Positions 53,937-62,504 are shown, counted from the stretch's first letter. The stretch is DNA of 64,000 nt from Altererythrobacter sp. (GCA_017308255.1 JAFKFN010000002.1:186001-250000); one strand, 5' to 3'. The notes: generated from the sequence alone by a model not told the origin. Program-made: numbers and translations.

Positions 53937-54890
53937 ATGGCCAACATCAAGCGCGGGGCGGGAGAATCGGCGGCGGAATCGATCGGGCGGAGCCTGGGCG
54001 AAGTGCCGGGCGCCGCGGGGCAGCCGGCTTTCACGCTGTCCTTGCCCGATGCGCCGCCGCTGCCGGTGCTGATCGCCGTGCCCCATGCCGGGCGGATCTA
54101 TCCGACTGACCTGACCGAAGCGATGCGCGGCCCCACGGCGGCGGCCTTGCGGCTGGAGGATCGCTTCGTCGATCTCCTCGCCGTGCAGATCGTCCGCGAT
54201 ACCGGCGCCGGCCTGCTGGTGGCCCATGCCCCGCGCGCGATGATCGATCTCAACCGCGCCCCGGACGATGTGGACTGGGAGATGATCGCGGGGGGGAAGC
54301 CGGCGGGCCAGGCGCGGATGGCGGCCGGGCGGCGGGCGCGCAGCGGGCTGGGGCTGGTGCCCCGCCGCCTGCCGGGCCTGGGCGAGCTGTGGCGGCGGCC
54401 GTTGACTGCGGACGAGCTGGCCGCGCGGATCGATCGGGTCCACCGGCCCTATCACACCGCCCTGTCCGAAGCGCTGGAAGCCTTGCGTGACAGGTGGGGC
54501 GCGGCGCTGCTGCTCGATCTGCACTCGATGCCGCCGCTGGGCTCCAAGCGCGGGGCCGATCCCGCGCCGGATTTCGTCGTCGGCGATCGTTTCGGCGCCT
54601 CGTGCGACACGGCGCTGAGCGCCGCCGCGCTCGATCATTTCGCGGCCGCCGGTCACAAGGCGGCGCACAACCGGCCTTATGCCGGCGGCTATGGGCTGGA
54701 ACGCCATGCCGCGCCGCGCCGGGGCCTTCACGCACTGCAGATCGAGGTTTGCCGTTCCGCCTATCTGGATGCCGCCTTGCGCGAGCCGGGGCCGGGCTTC
54801 GCCAGGGCCGCGCGGGTGCTCTCGCGGCTGGTGCGGCGCCTGGCGGCGGAACTGGCCGCCGGCCACCGCCTGCCGCAAGCCGCCGAGTAG
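53937..54890 (+). CDS. N-formylglutamate amidohydrolase
   Basis: The family hydrolyses N-formylglutamate, the last step of one histidine degradation route. The 317-residue product has VPHAGRIYP near residue 48, APRAMIDLNRAPDD near 98 and LLLDLHSMPPL near 193, with metal-ligand-type His and Asp residues. A GTG at 53892 would add 15 codons; I chose the ATG because similarity starts there. Other hut genes are not in this window, so the in vivo role is uncertain. Confidence 0.9.
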   Translation: MANIKRGAGESAAESIGRSLGEVPGAAGQPAFTLSLPDAPPLPVLIAVPHAGRIYPTDLTEAMRGPTAAALRLEDRFVDLLAVQIVRDTGAGLLVAHAPRAMIDLNRAPDDVDWEMIAGGKPAGQARMAAGRRARSGLGLVPRRLPGLGELWRRPLTADELAARIDRVHRPYHTALSEALEALRDRWGAALLLDLHSMPPLGSKRGADPAPDFVVGDRFGASCDTALSAAALDHFAAAGHKAAHNRPYAGGYGLERHAAPRRGLHALQIEVCRSAYLDAALREPGPGFARAARVLSRLVRRLAAELAAGHRLPQAAE

Positions 54891-54912
54891 GGCTTCCCCC
54901 TCGCCGGACATG

Positions 54913-54945
54913 AAAAAACCACCTCGTGCATAGTGCACGAGGTGG
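54913..54945 (-). terminator. strong rho-independent terminator
   Basis: On the minus strand a perfect 12-bp stem (CCACCTCGTGCA with TGCACGAGGTGG, loop CTA) is followed by six T. It is the 3' end of the sRNA candidate or of a sapC transcript. Confidence 0.9.
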
Positions 54946-55030
54946 CCAAGGTTCAGGGAGGAGATGCGCGAAGCGCATCTATCCAACCGGGCCATGAGGG
55001 AAGCGCCGGCCAGACGCGTTCCATGTAAGC
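54913..55030 (-). ncRNA. candidate sRNA with anti-Shine-Dalgarno motif
   Basis: On the minus strand the predicted RNA has an 8-bp hairpin (AGATGCGC-TTC-GCGCATCT at 54962-54980), then a CTCCTCCC motif (54956-54963) that is complementary to ribosome-binding sites, then the strong terminator hairpin. This order recalls alphaproteobacterial sRNA families (such as alpha-r14/suhB and CcsR) that pair with SD sequences. The 5' end is a guess, about 55030, and no promoter was fixed. It lies between N-formylglutamate amidohydrolase and sapC, with no protein coding in the gap. Confidence 0.55.
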
Positions 55031-55113
55031 CTTATTGATCCTGCATCAAGGGGTCAGCGCGGCAGAATTCGTCCGCCGCGCCGAAAAATCGATCCGTTCG
55101 GCGGCGGCCGGTC

Positions 55114-55896
55114 TCAGTTCACCGTGGTTGCGGTTTCCGCGCCGGGGCCCTTGCCGATCGCCGTCTGCTTGGCGAAGATCACGCGCATCAGGTCGAGTGA
55201 GAACAGGTGGGCGTAGATCAGCGGCAGCAGCCCGCTTTCGTTCCAGCGCTTCAGCGTATCCGCGTCCACCTCGCGCAGCTTGTCCTGGTTCACCATCCTG
55301 AAGCCGCGATAGATATAGGGCTGATCGGGCTTGTCGTTCTGGCGGATGGACACTTCGCCTTCCATCAGCAGGTCGGCCTTCTGCAGCTCTTCCATGAAGG
55401 CCTGCGTGCGCGCGCCGGCTTCCTCGAACTTCTCGCAGAAATCGAGCACGCTCTTGGTGTGCTCGCTCGGCTCGCCCTCGACGAACAGCTGCTCGCCTTC
55501 GGGATATTCGCCCAGTATCTCGGCCGAAGGGTCGAAGCACAGCGACATTTCATCCGTGTCGGGCCGCAGCTTGGCCAGCAGGAAGGGATAGCGGCGCACA
55601 TAGGCCGGCACATAGCTATCGCCCAGCAGCGTGCCTTGCTCGTCGAAGAACACGTTGACGCCCTCGTTCAGGCCCATCAGCCCCAGCGGCACCGGATTCT
55701 CGCCGGCCGAAAACACGATCGGGAAATCGCGCTGCGCCTGCGGAAACTCTTCAACCGTAAGCGGGATCGCGTGCTGGCTGTTGATCCACGATGCCTTGTC
55801 GATGCTGCGCGAACGCCAGCTGCCGTGGTCGCGGCTGTTGAGGGGCATCAGGTCTTTGTAGAACAGGGGAAGCTGGGGTTGCGGCGCAGTGGCCAT
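55114..55896 (-). CDS. SapC family protein
   Basis: The 260-residue protein begins with a Pro-rich stretch and LPLFYKDLMPLNSRDHGSW, then IPLTVEEFPQAQRDFPIVFS, LGDSYVPAYVRRYPF near residue 90 and LCFDPSAEI, all typical of the SapC family (named from Campylobacter S-layer genes). In alphaproteobacteria its function is not known. No signal peptide or membrane helix is evident. It is monocistronic by spacing. Confidence 0.9.
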   Translation of the reverse strand: MATAPQPQLPLFYKDLMPLNSRDHGSWRSRSIDKASWINSQHAIPLTVEEFPQAQRDFPIVFSAGENPVPLGLMGLNEGVNVFFDEQGTLLGDSYVPAYVRRYPFLLAKLRPDTDEMSLCFDPSAEILGEYPEGEQLFVEGEPSEHTKSVLDFCEKFEEAGARTQAFMEELQKADLLMEGEVSIRQNDKPDQPYIYRGFRMVNQDKLREVDADTLKRWNESGLLPLIYAHLFSLDLMRVIFAKQTAIGKGPGAETATTVN

Positions 55897-55977
55897 ATCT
55901 CTCTCCGGTAAGGCTGGTTGCTCGGTCCGGCACCGAAGCTCCGGCTCTGCATCGAGGCGCTTTAAAGGTGCGTTTCC

Positions 55978-57411
55978 TTATGCGCAAGGCGGGACGAGCT
56001 TGCCCGGATTGAGCAGGTTCTGGGGGTCCAGCGCCCGTTTCACCGCGCGCATCATCGCCAGCTGCACCGGATCGCCCAGCCGGGCCAGATCGTCCACTTT
56101 CAGCTGCCCGATGCCGTGCTCGGCGCTGATCGATCCGTCCCATCGGGTCACGAGATCGTGGACATAGTGGCTGATCGCCTTGCCGTCGCCGGCTTCCCAC
56201 GCGCCGCGCGCCGAACCCGGCGGGGCGATGACATGGAAATGGACATTCCCGTCACCCAGATGGCCGAAGGCGATGGCCTGCGTGCCGGGGAAGCGCGCCT
56301 CCACATCGGGCACGGCGGCGGCGACGAAATCGGCCATGCGCGCCACCGGCACGGAAATGTCGTGCTGCATCGCCGGGCCCAGCGCGCGCTCGGACGGCGA
56401 AATCTCGTCACGGATCAGCCAGAACTGCTCCGCCTGCGCTTCGTTGGCGGCGATCGTCGCGTCTTCGACCAGGCCCGCTTCGAAAGCGCTGGCCAGCAGG
56501 TCTTCCGCCAGTTGGGGCAGGGTGGACGCCGGCGCGGCATCGGCCGTCAGCTCGATCAGCGCGTGCCATGCGTGCGAACCCGCCAGCGGCGAGCGTGAGC
56601 CCGGCACATGGGCGAGAACCGCCTCCAGGCTGTGGCGCGGCAGCACCTCGAAGCCTTCCAGCGCATCGCCCGCCAGCCGCTCGCTGTGCAGCAGCAGCTC
56701 GCGCGCCGCAGCGATGGAGCCCAGCCCGGCCCACAGCACCGCGCGGTCGGCCACGGCGGGAAGCAGGCGCAGGGTGGCGGCGGTGACGATGCCCAGCGTC
56801 CCTTCCGAACCGATCAGCAGCTGCTTCAGGTCGAACCCGCGATTGTCCTTCTTCAGCGGCACCAGCGCGTCGAACACGCTGCCGTCGGCCAGCACCGCCT
56901 CGATCCCCAGCACTTGCGCGCGCATGGATCCGTGGCGCAGCACCTGTGTCCCGCCGGCATTGGTCGAAACGAGGCCGCCGATGGTGGCCGATCCCTTGCC
57001 GCCGAGCGTCAGGGGAAAGCGCAGGTCTTGCGCCGCGGCGGCTTCATGCAGGGTTTGCAGGATCACCCCGGCCTCGCACGTCGCTTCCCGCGCTTGCGGG
57101 TCCAGCCGGCGGATCGCGTTCATCCGCCTGAGGGAAAGGAGCAGGGCGTGGCCGCTCTCGTCGGGCGTGGCCCCGCCGGACATGCCGCTGTTGCCGCCCT
57201 GGGGCACCACCGGCACGCCGCGGCGCGCGCACAGCTTCATCAGCGCGGAGACGTCCTCGGTCGATGCGGGCGAGGCCATGGCCAGGGCGCGGCCGGTAAA
57301 GCGGCCACGCCAATCGGTCAGCCAAGGTTGCAGAAGGTCCGCATCGCGGGTCAGCCCGCGTTCGCCGAGCAGGGCCGCCGCTTCGGCAAGGAATGCTTCG
57401 TTTTCACCCAT
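55978..57411 (-). CDS. FAD-linked oxidase of the D-2-hydroxyacid dehydrogenase (GlcD-type) family
   Basis: The 477-residue protein has an FAD-binding PCMH domain (VPVVPQGGNSGMSGGATPDESG near residue 68 and LTLGGKGSATIGGLVSTNAGG near 138) and a C-terminal FAD-oxidase domain with QAIAFGHLGDGNVHFHVI and SAEHGIGQLK, holding the conserved His. Substrate candidates are D-lactate, glycolate or D-2-hydroxyglutarate. The ATG at 57409-57411 (MGENEAFL) was preferred over a start 12 codons upstream. Confidence 0.92.
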   Translation of the reverse strand: MGENEAFLAEAAALLGERGLTRDADLLQPWLTDWRGRFTGRALAMASPASTEDVSALMKLCARRGVPVVPQGGNSGMSGGATPDESGHALLLSLRRMNAIRRLDPQAREATCEAGVILQTLHEAAAAQDLRFPLTLGGKGSATIGGLVSTNAGGTQVLRHGSMRAQVLGIEAVLADGSVFDALVPLKKDNRGFDLKQLLIGSEGTLGIVTAATLRLLPAVADRAVLWAGLGSIAAARELLLHSERLAGDALEGFEVLPRHSLEAVLAHVPGSRSPLAGSHAWHALIELTADAAPASTLPQLAEDLLASAFEAGLVEDATIAANEAQAEQFWLIRDEISPSERALGPAMQHDISVPVARMADFVAAAVPDVEARFPGTQAIAFGHLGDGNVHFHVIAPPGSARGAWEAGDGKAISHYVHDLVTRWDGSISAEHGIGQLKVDDLARLGDPVQLAMMRAVKRALDPQNLLNPGKLVPPCA

Positions 57412-57544
57412 GTCCGGGCCTTTGCCAGCGCCCGCTGGCTCTTGCAAAGGGCAATCGGCGAGTTAAGCCGGTATTCAATCGGGGGATTGCAGGGAGGAAG
57501 GCGGGGGCCGCCGGCAGCGGCTCGCGGGCATCGGTCTACCCATA

Positions 57545-58027
57545 ATGAACAGCGTCATTCCCTTCCTGTCTTCGCTTGTCCTGCTGTTCCCCACTATTGC
57601 GGGCGAACGGCAAGGCGCCGCGCCGAAGGAAGACATCGCGCGGCAAGTGCGGATAGAGGAACGCGTGGTCATCCGCATCGCTCCCAGCAATCCGGCGCGG
57701 ACGGAACAGGCGCTGTCCGCGATTCCCCGCCGCACCCCTGGGCAGACCACTTTCCGGGAACAGAAGCTCGATGGCTGCATCCCGGTGGCGGCGATCGCCG
57801 CCGTGCAGCCGGCCGAACAGAACCGCCTGCTGCTGTTCATGCGGGATCGCCAGGTGCTGTCGGCGGCGCTCGAACGGGCCTGCAATTCCGATGATTTCTA
57901 CTCCGGCTTCTATATCGAACGGCAGCCGGACGGGCAGCTCTGCTCGAATCGGGATCAGTTGCAATCCCGCGCCGGGGCCAGCTGCCGGGTGGCGCAGATC
58001 AACCGTCTCGTCGCCGTACGGGACTGA
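57545..58027 (+). CDS. exported hypothetical protein (160 aa)
   Basis: A hydrophobic signal peptide (about 1-20) is followed by a soluble domain with GCIPVAAIAAVQP, LLFMRDRQVLSAALERAC and YSGFYIERQPDGQLCSNRDQLQSRAGASCR. Cysteines at about 77, 112, 132 and 147 suggest disulfides. Such proteins recur in sphingomonads; I assign no function. It is transcribed before a DEAD-box gene, 128 bp away. Confidence 0.75.
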   Translation: MNSVIPFLSSLVLLFPTIAGERQGAAPKEDIARQVRIEERVVIRIAPSNPARTEQALSAIPRRTPGQTTFREQKLDGCIPVAAIAAVQPAEQNRLLLFMRDRQVLSAALERACNSDDFYSGFYIERQPDGQLCSNRDQLQSRAGASCRVAQINRLVAVRD

Positions 58028-58155
58028 GCGATACAAGCGATTCCTTGACTCACGCCAAGCCTGCGCCCTAGGGGCGCGGCATCGCGGCGGTCCCCGTGGG
58101 GCCGGCCCGAAACAGGGCGGACACTCCGCTCGTGATCCGGACATTGCGCAACGCC

Positions 58156-59484
58156 ATGAAATTCGCCGATCTCGGCCTCTCCGATGAATTGCTGCAGGCG
58201 GTGGAAACCGCCGGCTACACCGAGCCTACGCCTATCCAGGCGCAGGCGATCCCGCAGGTCCACATGATGAAGGACCTGATCGCCATCGCGCAGACGGGCA
58301 CGGGCAAGACGGCCAGCTTCGTCCTGCCGATGATCGACATCCTCGCGTCCGGCCGCCGCCGCGCCCGCATGCCGCGCTCGCTGATTCTCGAACCGACCCG
58401 CGAACTCGCAGCGCAAGTGGCCGAGAACTTCGAGAAATACGGCGTCAATCACGATCTCAAGATGGCGCTGCTCATCGGCGGCGTGCAGATGGGCGATCAG
58501 GTCAAGGCGCTGGACGAAGGGGTGGACGTGCTGATCGCCACGCCCGGCCGGCTGATGGACTTGTTCGAACGCGGCAAGATCCTCCTCACCGGCTGCGAGC
58601 TGCTGGTGATCGACGAGGCGGACCGGATGCTCGACATGGGCTTCATCCCGGATATCGAATTCATCTGCGAAAAGCTGCCGCAGACCCGGCAGACCCTGCT
58701 GTTCTCGGCCACGATGCCGCCGCCGATCAAGAAGCTGGCCGATCGCTTCCTCAGCAACCCGAAATATATCGAGGTCGCGCGCCCCGCTTCGGCCAACGTC
58801 AACATCGCCCAGCACAAGGTCTTTGTCCCCACGCGCGCCAAGCGCGAGATGCTGCGCCGCCTGCTGCACGCCGACGATGTCCAGACCGCGATCGTCTTCG
58901 CCAACCGCAAGACCACCGTGCGCGAACTCAACAAGAGCTTGCAGCGCCACGGCTTCGCCAGCGGCGAGATTCACGGCGACATGGACCAGGCCAGCCGCCT
59001 TGCCGAGCTGGACAGGTTCAAGAGCGGCACGATCAACATCCTCGTCGCCTCCGACGTCGCGGCGCGCGGGCTGGACGTCAAGGGCGTCAGCCACGTGTTC
59101 AACTTCGACACGCCGTGGCACCCGGACGACTACGTTCACCGCATCGGCCGCACCGGCCGCGCGGGGGCGAAAGGCCGCGCCTTCACCTTCGTCGCGCCCG
59201 AGGATGCCGAGGCGATCGAGAACGTGGAGAAGCTGACCGGGATGGAAATCCCGGTCTACGCCCTCGAAACGGAAGCGCAGCCCGAAGCCCAGGCCGATCG
59301 CCCCCGGCGCGAAACCCGCGCGCGCGAGGAAAAGCCGAAGAAACCCCGCAAGGCGGAACCGCGCACTGAGCGCCCCAAACCCGAAAAACCCCACCGCGAA
59401 CGTGAGCCCGAGCGCGAGGAGCCGTCCGTACCCGGCGAATGGAACGGCCCAGTCCCGAGCTTCCTCGGCCTGTCGGCGCTCTGA
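58156..59484 (+). CDS. DEAD-box RNA helicase (RhlE-like)
   Basis: The 442-residue RNA helicase has all core motifs: Q motif TPIQAQAIP, AQTGTGKT (near 46), PTRELAAQ (near 79), DEAD (VIDEADRMLDMGF near 153), SATMP (near 184), ARGLD and HRIGRTGRAG (near 330). The C-terminal tail (from about 380) is rich in Arg, Glu, Lys and Pro, as in RhlE/CsdA types that aid ribosome assembly or mRNA decay. The ATG at 58156 (MKFADLGLSDELL) is the family start. Confidence 0.93.
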   Translation: MKFADLGLSDELLQAVETAGYTEPTPIQAQAIPQVHMMKDLIAIAQTGTGKTASFVLPMIDILASGRRRARMPRSLILEPTRELAAQVAENFEKYGVNHDLKMALLIGGVQMGDQVKALDEGVDVLIATPGRLMDLFERGKILLTGCELLVIDEADRMLDMGFIPDIEFICEKLPQTRQTLLFSATMPPPIKKLADRFLSNPKYIEVARPASANVNIAQHKVFVPTRAKREMLRRLLHADDVQTAIVFANRKTTVRELNKSLQRHGFASGEIHGDMDQASRLAELDRFKSGTINILVASDVAARGLDVKGVSHVFNFDTPWHPDDYVHRIGRTGRAGAKGRAFTFVAPEDAEAIENVEKLTGMEIPVYALETEAQPEAQADRPRRETRAREEKPKKPRKAEPRTERPKPEKPHREREPEREEPSVPGEWNGPVPSFLGLSAL

Positions 59485-59552
59485 GCAGCGCGCGGGACGC
59501 GGGCCGGCTCGGCCCAAAAGCCAACCCGGCCTCCGGCCTCCAAACCCAACCC

Positions 59553-59639
59553 TCGTCATTGCGAGGAGCGTAGCGACGAAGCAATCCAGGGCGTCAGCAC
59601 AATACGCTCTGGATTGCTTCGCTACGCTCGCAATGACGA
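59553..59639 (+). repeat. palindromic repeat family A, copy R6
   Basis: The left arm is an expanded 37-base variant (starting TCGTCATTGCGAGGAGCGTA), shared only with R7; the right arm is the standard 31 bases. The 19-base centre has the forward orientation. It lies 81 bp before the 3' end of the GIY-YIG gene. Confidence 0.95.
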
Positions 59640-59719
59640 AGAGGTTGGGGCGCGGACGGGCTAGATATCAGACGGGGCTTAAGACCAAAGGCTCGACCCA
59701 GAACAGGCACCTCAAACCC

Positions 59720-60052
59720 CTATCCCAGCAAATCCGGATAAAGATCCCGCCACATCGGATTGCCGGCCTCGATCAAGGCGATCTTCCGCTTCCGCGATCC
59801 GCCCTTGAGCTGCTTCTCGCGCCCGATCGCATAGTCCATCGTCGAATGAAGCTCGAACCAAACCAGGACCTTGCAGCCGTATCGCTTGGTAAAGCCCTCA
59901 ACGGCTCCCTCCCGGTGCTGCCATACCCGGCCGACGAGATCGGAAGTCACGCCGACATAGATCGTCCCATTGCGCTCGCTGGCCACGATATAGACCGCCG
60001 GCTGAAACGGACGTCTCAAGATGGCTTCCCCCTTATTCCCCTCATCCCCCAT
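59720..60052 (-). CDS. GIY-YIG nuclease domain protein
   Basis: The 110-residue single-domain protein has the GIY-YIG pattern: AVYIVAS (residues 19-25) and TIYVGVT (30-36), then R42 in VGRVWQHR, E79 in GREKQLKG and N98. All catalytic positions appear present. Such small proteins are common in sphingomonads with unknown roles (DNA repair, mobility or RNA). It is bracketed by repeat A copies R6 and R7, which share a private arm variant. Three ATGs seven bases apart (60059, 60052, 60045) precede the gene and only 60052 is in frame. Confidence 0.88.
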   Translation of the reverse strand: MGDEGNKGEAILRRPFQPAVYIVASERNGTIYVGVTSDLVGRVWQHREGAVEGFTKRYGCKVLVWFELHSTMDYAIGREKQLKGGSRKRKIALIEAGNPMWRDLYPDLLG

Positions 60053-60068
60053 CCCCCATCCCCCTCAC

Positions 60069-60177
60069 TCGTCATTGCGAGGAGCGGAGCGACGAAGCAA
60101 TCCAGGGCGGCAGCGCCCTACGCTCTGGATTGGTTGGCCCGTGGCCAGCTTCGCTTCCGCTACGCTCGCAATGACGA
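60069..60177 (+). repeat. palindromic repeat family A, copy R7
   Basis: The left arm is the 37-base variant shared with R6; the right arm is lengthened to 53 bases by about 22 inserted bases (starting GTTGGCCCGTGGCCAG). The 19-base centre is forward-oriented. It lies immediately upstream of the GIY-YIG start and next to the uvrD 3' end. Confidence 0.93.
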
Positions 60178-60197
60178 AGCAAGGAGCGGTAAGGCTT

Positions 60198-62504
60198 CTA
60201 CTCCACGGGCTTCACAAAGCTGTCGATCACCCGCTTCCGCCCGCTGGTCTCGAACTCGATCTCCAGCTTGTTGCCTTCCTGGCCGACCACTTCGCCATAG
60301 CCGAACTTCTCGTGGAACACGCGCATGCCGACGGCCACGTCGCCCCTCGGCTTGGCGGCGAAGCTGGCGGCGCTGCGGGTGGGTTCGGCCACGCGCCGGG
60401 GCGCTTTTTCATAGCCGGTGGCGAGCGCGCGCTGCCAGCCGGGGCCGCGTGTCCCGCTGCGATCGGGGCGGGCGCTGCTCACGTGAGCGAAGGGGTCTTC
60501 CTGCTCCTGCCAGTTGGCGCGCCATAGCGAGGCGCCGCCGGTCATCGTCGTTTCCACGGTCACCGCGTCGTCCGGCAGCTCGGCGATGAAGCGCGAGGGG
60601 ATGGAACTGGTCCACTGGCCATAGATGCGCCGGTTGGCCGCGTGCAGGATCGTGCAGTGCCGCCGCGCGCGGGTGATGGCGACATAGGCCAGCCGCCGTT
60701 CCTCCTCCAGCGCCGCCAGCCCGCCTTCGTCGAGCGCGCGCTGGCTGGGGAACACGCCTTCTTCCCAGCCGGGCAGGAACACGTAGTCGAACTCCAGCCC
60801 CTTGGCGGCGTGGATGGTCATCACGGTGACTTTCTCCACGTCGTCCGCCGCGTCGTTGTCCATCACCAGGCTGACATGCTCGAGGAAATCGCCGAGCGTC
60901 TCGTAATCCTCCATCGCGCGGCCAAGCTCGACCAGGTTGTCCTGCCGCCCGGCGCTTTCGGCGGAACGCTCGGCCTGGAGCATGGCGGTGTAGCCCGCTT
61001 CCTCCAGCACCGTGCGCAGCAGCTCGGCCGGGGTCACGGTAGGCTCCATGTCCCGCCAGCGCACGAAGCTCGCCATCAACTGGGCGATCGTGCCGCGCGC
61101 CCGTGCGGGCAATTCGTCGCTGTCGGCCAGTTCCAGCGCTGCCGCGGCCAGGGGGATGCCCTGCCGCCGCGCGTGCAGGTGCATCGCTTCCAGCGTCTTC
61201 GCGCCCAGCCCACGCTTCGGCTGGTTGTAGATACGCTCGAAAGCGAGGTCGTCGCTCGGCTGGGCGATCACGCGCAGATAAGCCAGCGCGTCACGGATTT
61301 CCGCTCGCTCGTAGAACCGAAAACCGCCGACAATCCGATAGTTGAGGCCGATTTGTATGAAGCGGTCTTCAAGCTCGCGTGTCTGGTATTGCGCCCGCAC
61401 CAGGATCGCCACCCGGTCCAGCGGCGCGCCTTCGCGCTCCAGCCGCTCGATCGCCTCGCCCACCCGGCGCGCTTCCTCCGGCCCGTCCCACACGCCGACC
61501 ACGCGGACTTTCTCGCCCTGATGCGCCTCGGTCCACAAGGTCTTGCCCAGCCGCTCGCTATTGGCGGCGATGAGGCCGGACGCGGCGGCGAGGATCTGCG
61601 GGGTGGAGCGATAGTTCTGCTCCAGCCGGATCACCACCGCGCCTGGAAAATCCTTTTCAAACCGCAGGATATTGGCCACTTCTGCGCCGCGCCATGAATA
61701 GATCGACTGATCGTCGTCCCCTACCACGCAGATATTCTTGCGCTCCTGCGCCAGCAGCCGCAGCCACAGGTACTGCACGGCATTGGTGTCCTGATATTCG
61801 TCCACCAGGACGTATTTGAAGCGCTGCTGATACATCTCCAGCACGTCACGGTGGCGCCGGAACACGTTCAACATGTGCAGCGGCAAGTCGCCGAAATCGC
61901 AGGCGTTCAGCGTCTTCAGCCGTTCCTGATAGAGCCGGTACATCTGCTGCCCGCGCCCGTTGGCATAGGCTTCGTTCTCCAGCGCATCGAGGTCTTCGGG
62001 ATTGAGCCCACGGTTCTTCCATCGGTCGATCAGGCCGGCCAGCTGGCGCGCGGGCCAGCGCTTCTCGTCCAGGTCCTGGCCGGCGATCAGCTGCTTCAGC
62101 AGGCGCAACTGGTCGTCGGTGTCGATGATCGTGTAATTGCTTTGCAGACCCACCAGTTCGGCATGGCGGCGCAGCATCCGGGCGCATATCGAATGGAAAG
62201 TGCCGAGCCACGGCATCCCTTCCACCGCATCGCCGATCAGTTGCCCCACGCGCTCCCGCATCTCGCGCGCGGCCTTATTGGTGAAAGTCACGCAGAGGAT
62301 TTCGCTCGGCCACGCCCGGCGCGTGCGGATGAGATAGGCGAGGCGCGCGGTCAGCGCCGCCGTCTTCCCCGTTCCCGCGCCCGCCAGCATCAGCACCGGC
62401 CCTTCGGTGGTGAGCACCGCCTGCCGTTGCGGCGGGTTCAATCCATCGAGCCATGAAGGGGCGTCGCCGGCATCGGCGCGCGCGGGAAGGGCATTGTCAT
62501 TCAC
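60198..62504 (-). CDS. UvrD/PcrA-type superfamily I DNA helicase
   Basis: The 768-residue helicase has AGAGTGKTAALTARLAYL (Walker A, near residue 41), CVTFTNKAAREMRERV, DEYQDTNAVQ (motif II, near 230), VVGDDDQSIYSWRGAE, LEQNYRST and the C-terminal TIHAAKGLEFDYVFLPGWEEG with ARRH motifs. It unwinds DNA in repair and replication-conflict handling. The C-terminal region (about 660-768) has a Tudor-like tail with GYGEVVGQEGNKLEIEF. The ATG at 62502-62504 is used. Confidence 0.95.
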   Translation of the reverse strand: MNDNALPARADAGDAPSWLDGLNPPQRQAVLTTEGPVLMLAGAGTGKTAALTARLAYLIRTRRAWPSEILCVTFTNKAAREMRERVGQLIGDAVEGMPWLGTFHSICARMLRRHAELVGLQSNYTIIDTDDQLRLLKQLIAGQDLDEKRWPARQLAGLIDRWKNRGLNPEDLDALENEAYANGRGQQMYRLYQERLKTLNACDFGDLPLHMLNVFRRHRDVLEMYQQRFKYVLVDEYQDTNAVQYLWLRLLAQERKNICVVGDDDQSIYSWRGAEVANILRFEKDFPGAVVIRLEQNYRSTPQILAAASGLIAANSERLGKTLWTEAHQGEKVRVVGVWDGPEEARRVGEAIERLEREGAPLDRVAILVRAQYQTRELEDRFIQIGLNYRIVGGFRFYERAEIRDALAYLRVIAQPSDDLAFERIYNQPKRGLGAKTLEAMHLHARRQGIPLAAAALELADSDELPARARGTIAQLMASFVRWRDMEPTVTPAELLRTVLEEAGYTAMLQAERSAESAGRQDNLVELGRAMEDYETLGDFLEHVSLVMDNDAADDVEKVTVMTIHAAKGLEFDYVFLPGWEEGVFPSQRALDEGGLAALEEERRLAYVAITRARRHCTILHAANRRIYGQWTSSIPSRFIAELPDDAVTVETTMTGGASLWRANWQEQEDPFAHVSSARPDRSGTRGPGWQRALATGYEKAPRRVAEPTRSAASFAAKPRGDVAVGMRVFHEKFGYGEVVGQEGNKLEIEFETSGRKRVIDSFVKPVE

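Noticed and set aside
54919..54945. Terminator for the N-formylglutamate amidohydrolase gene on the plus strand
   Set aside because: The T-run is on the minus-strand side (A-run at 54913-54918 on plus), so it stops minus-strand transcription.
55035..55049. A canonical FNR box
   Set aside because: The spacer is five bases rather than four, so it is kept only as a low-interest palindrome and not called as an FNR site.
18422..60177. CRISPR array from the seven similar repeats
   Set aside because: Copies are 0.4 to 14 kb apart, palindromic and not separated by regular spacers; no cas gene is present.
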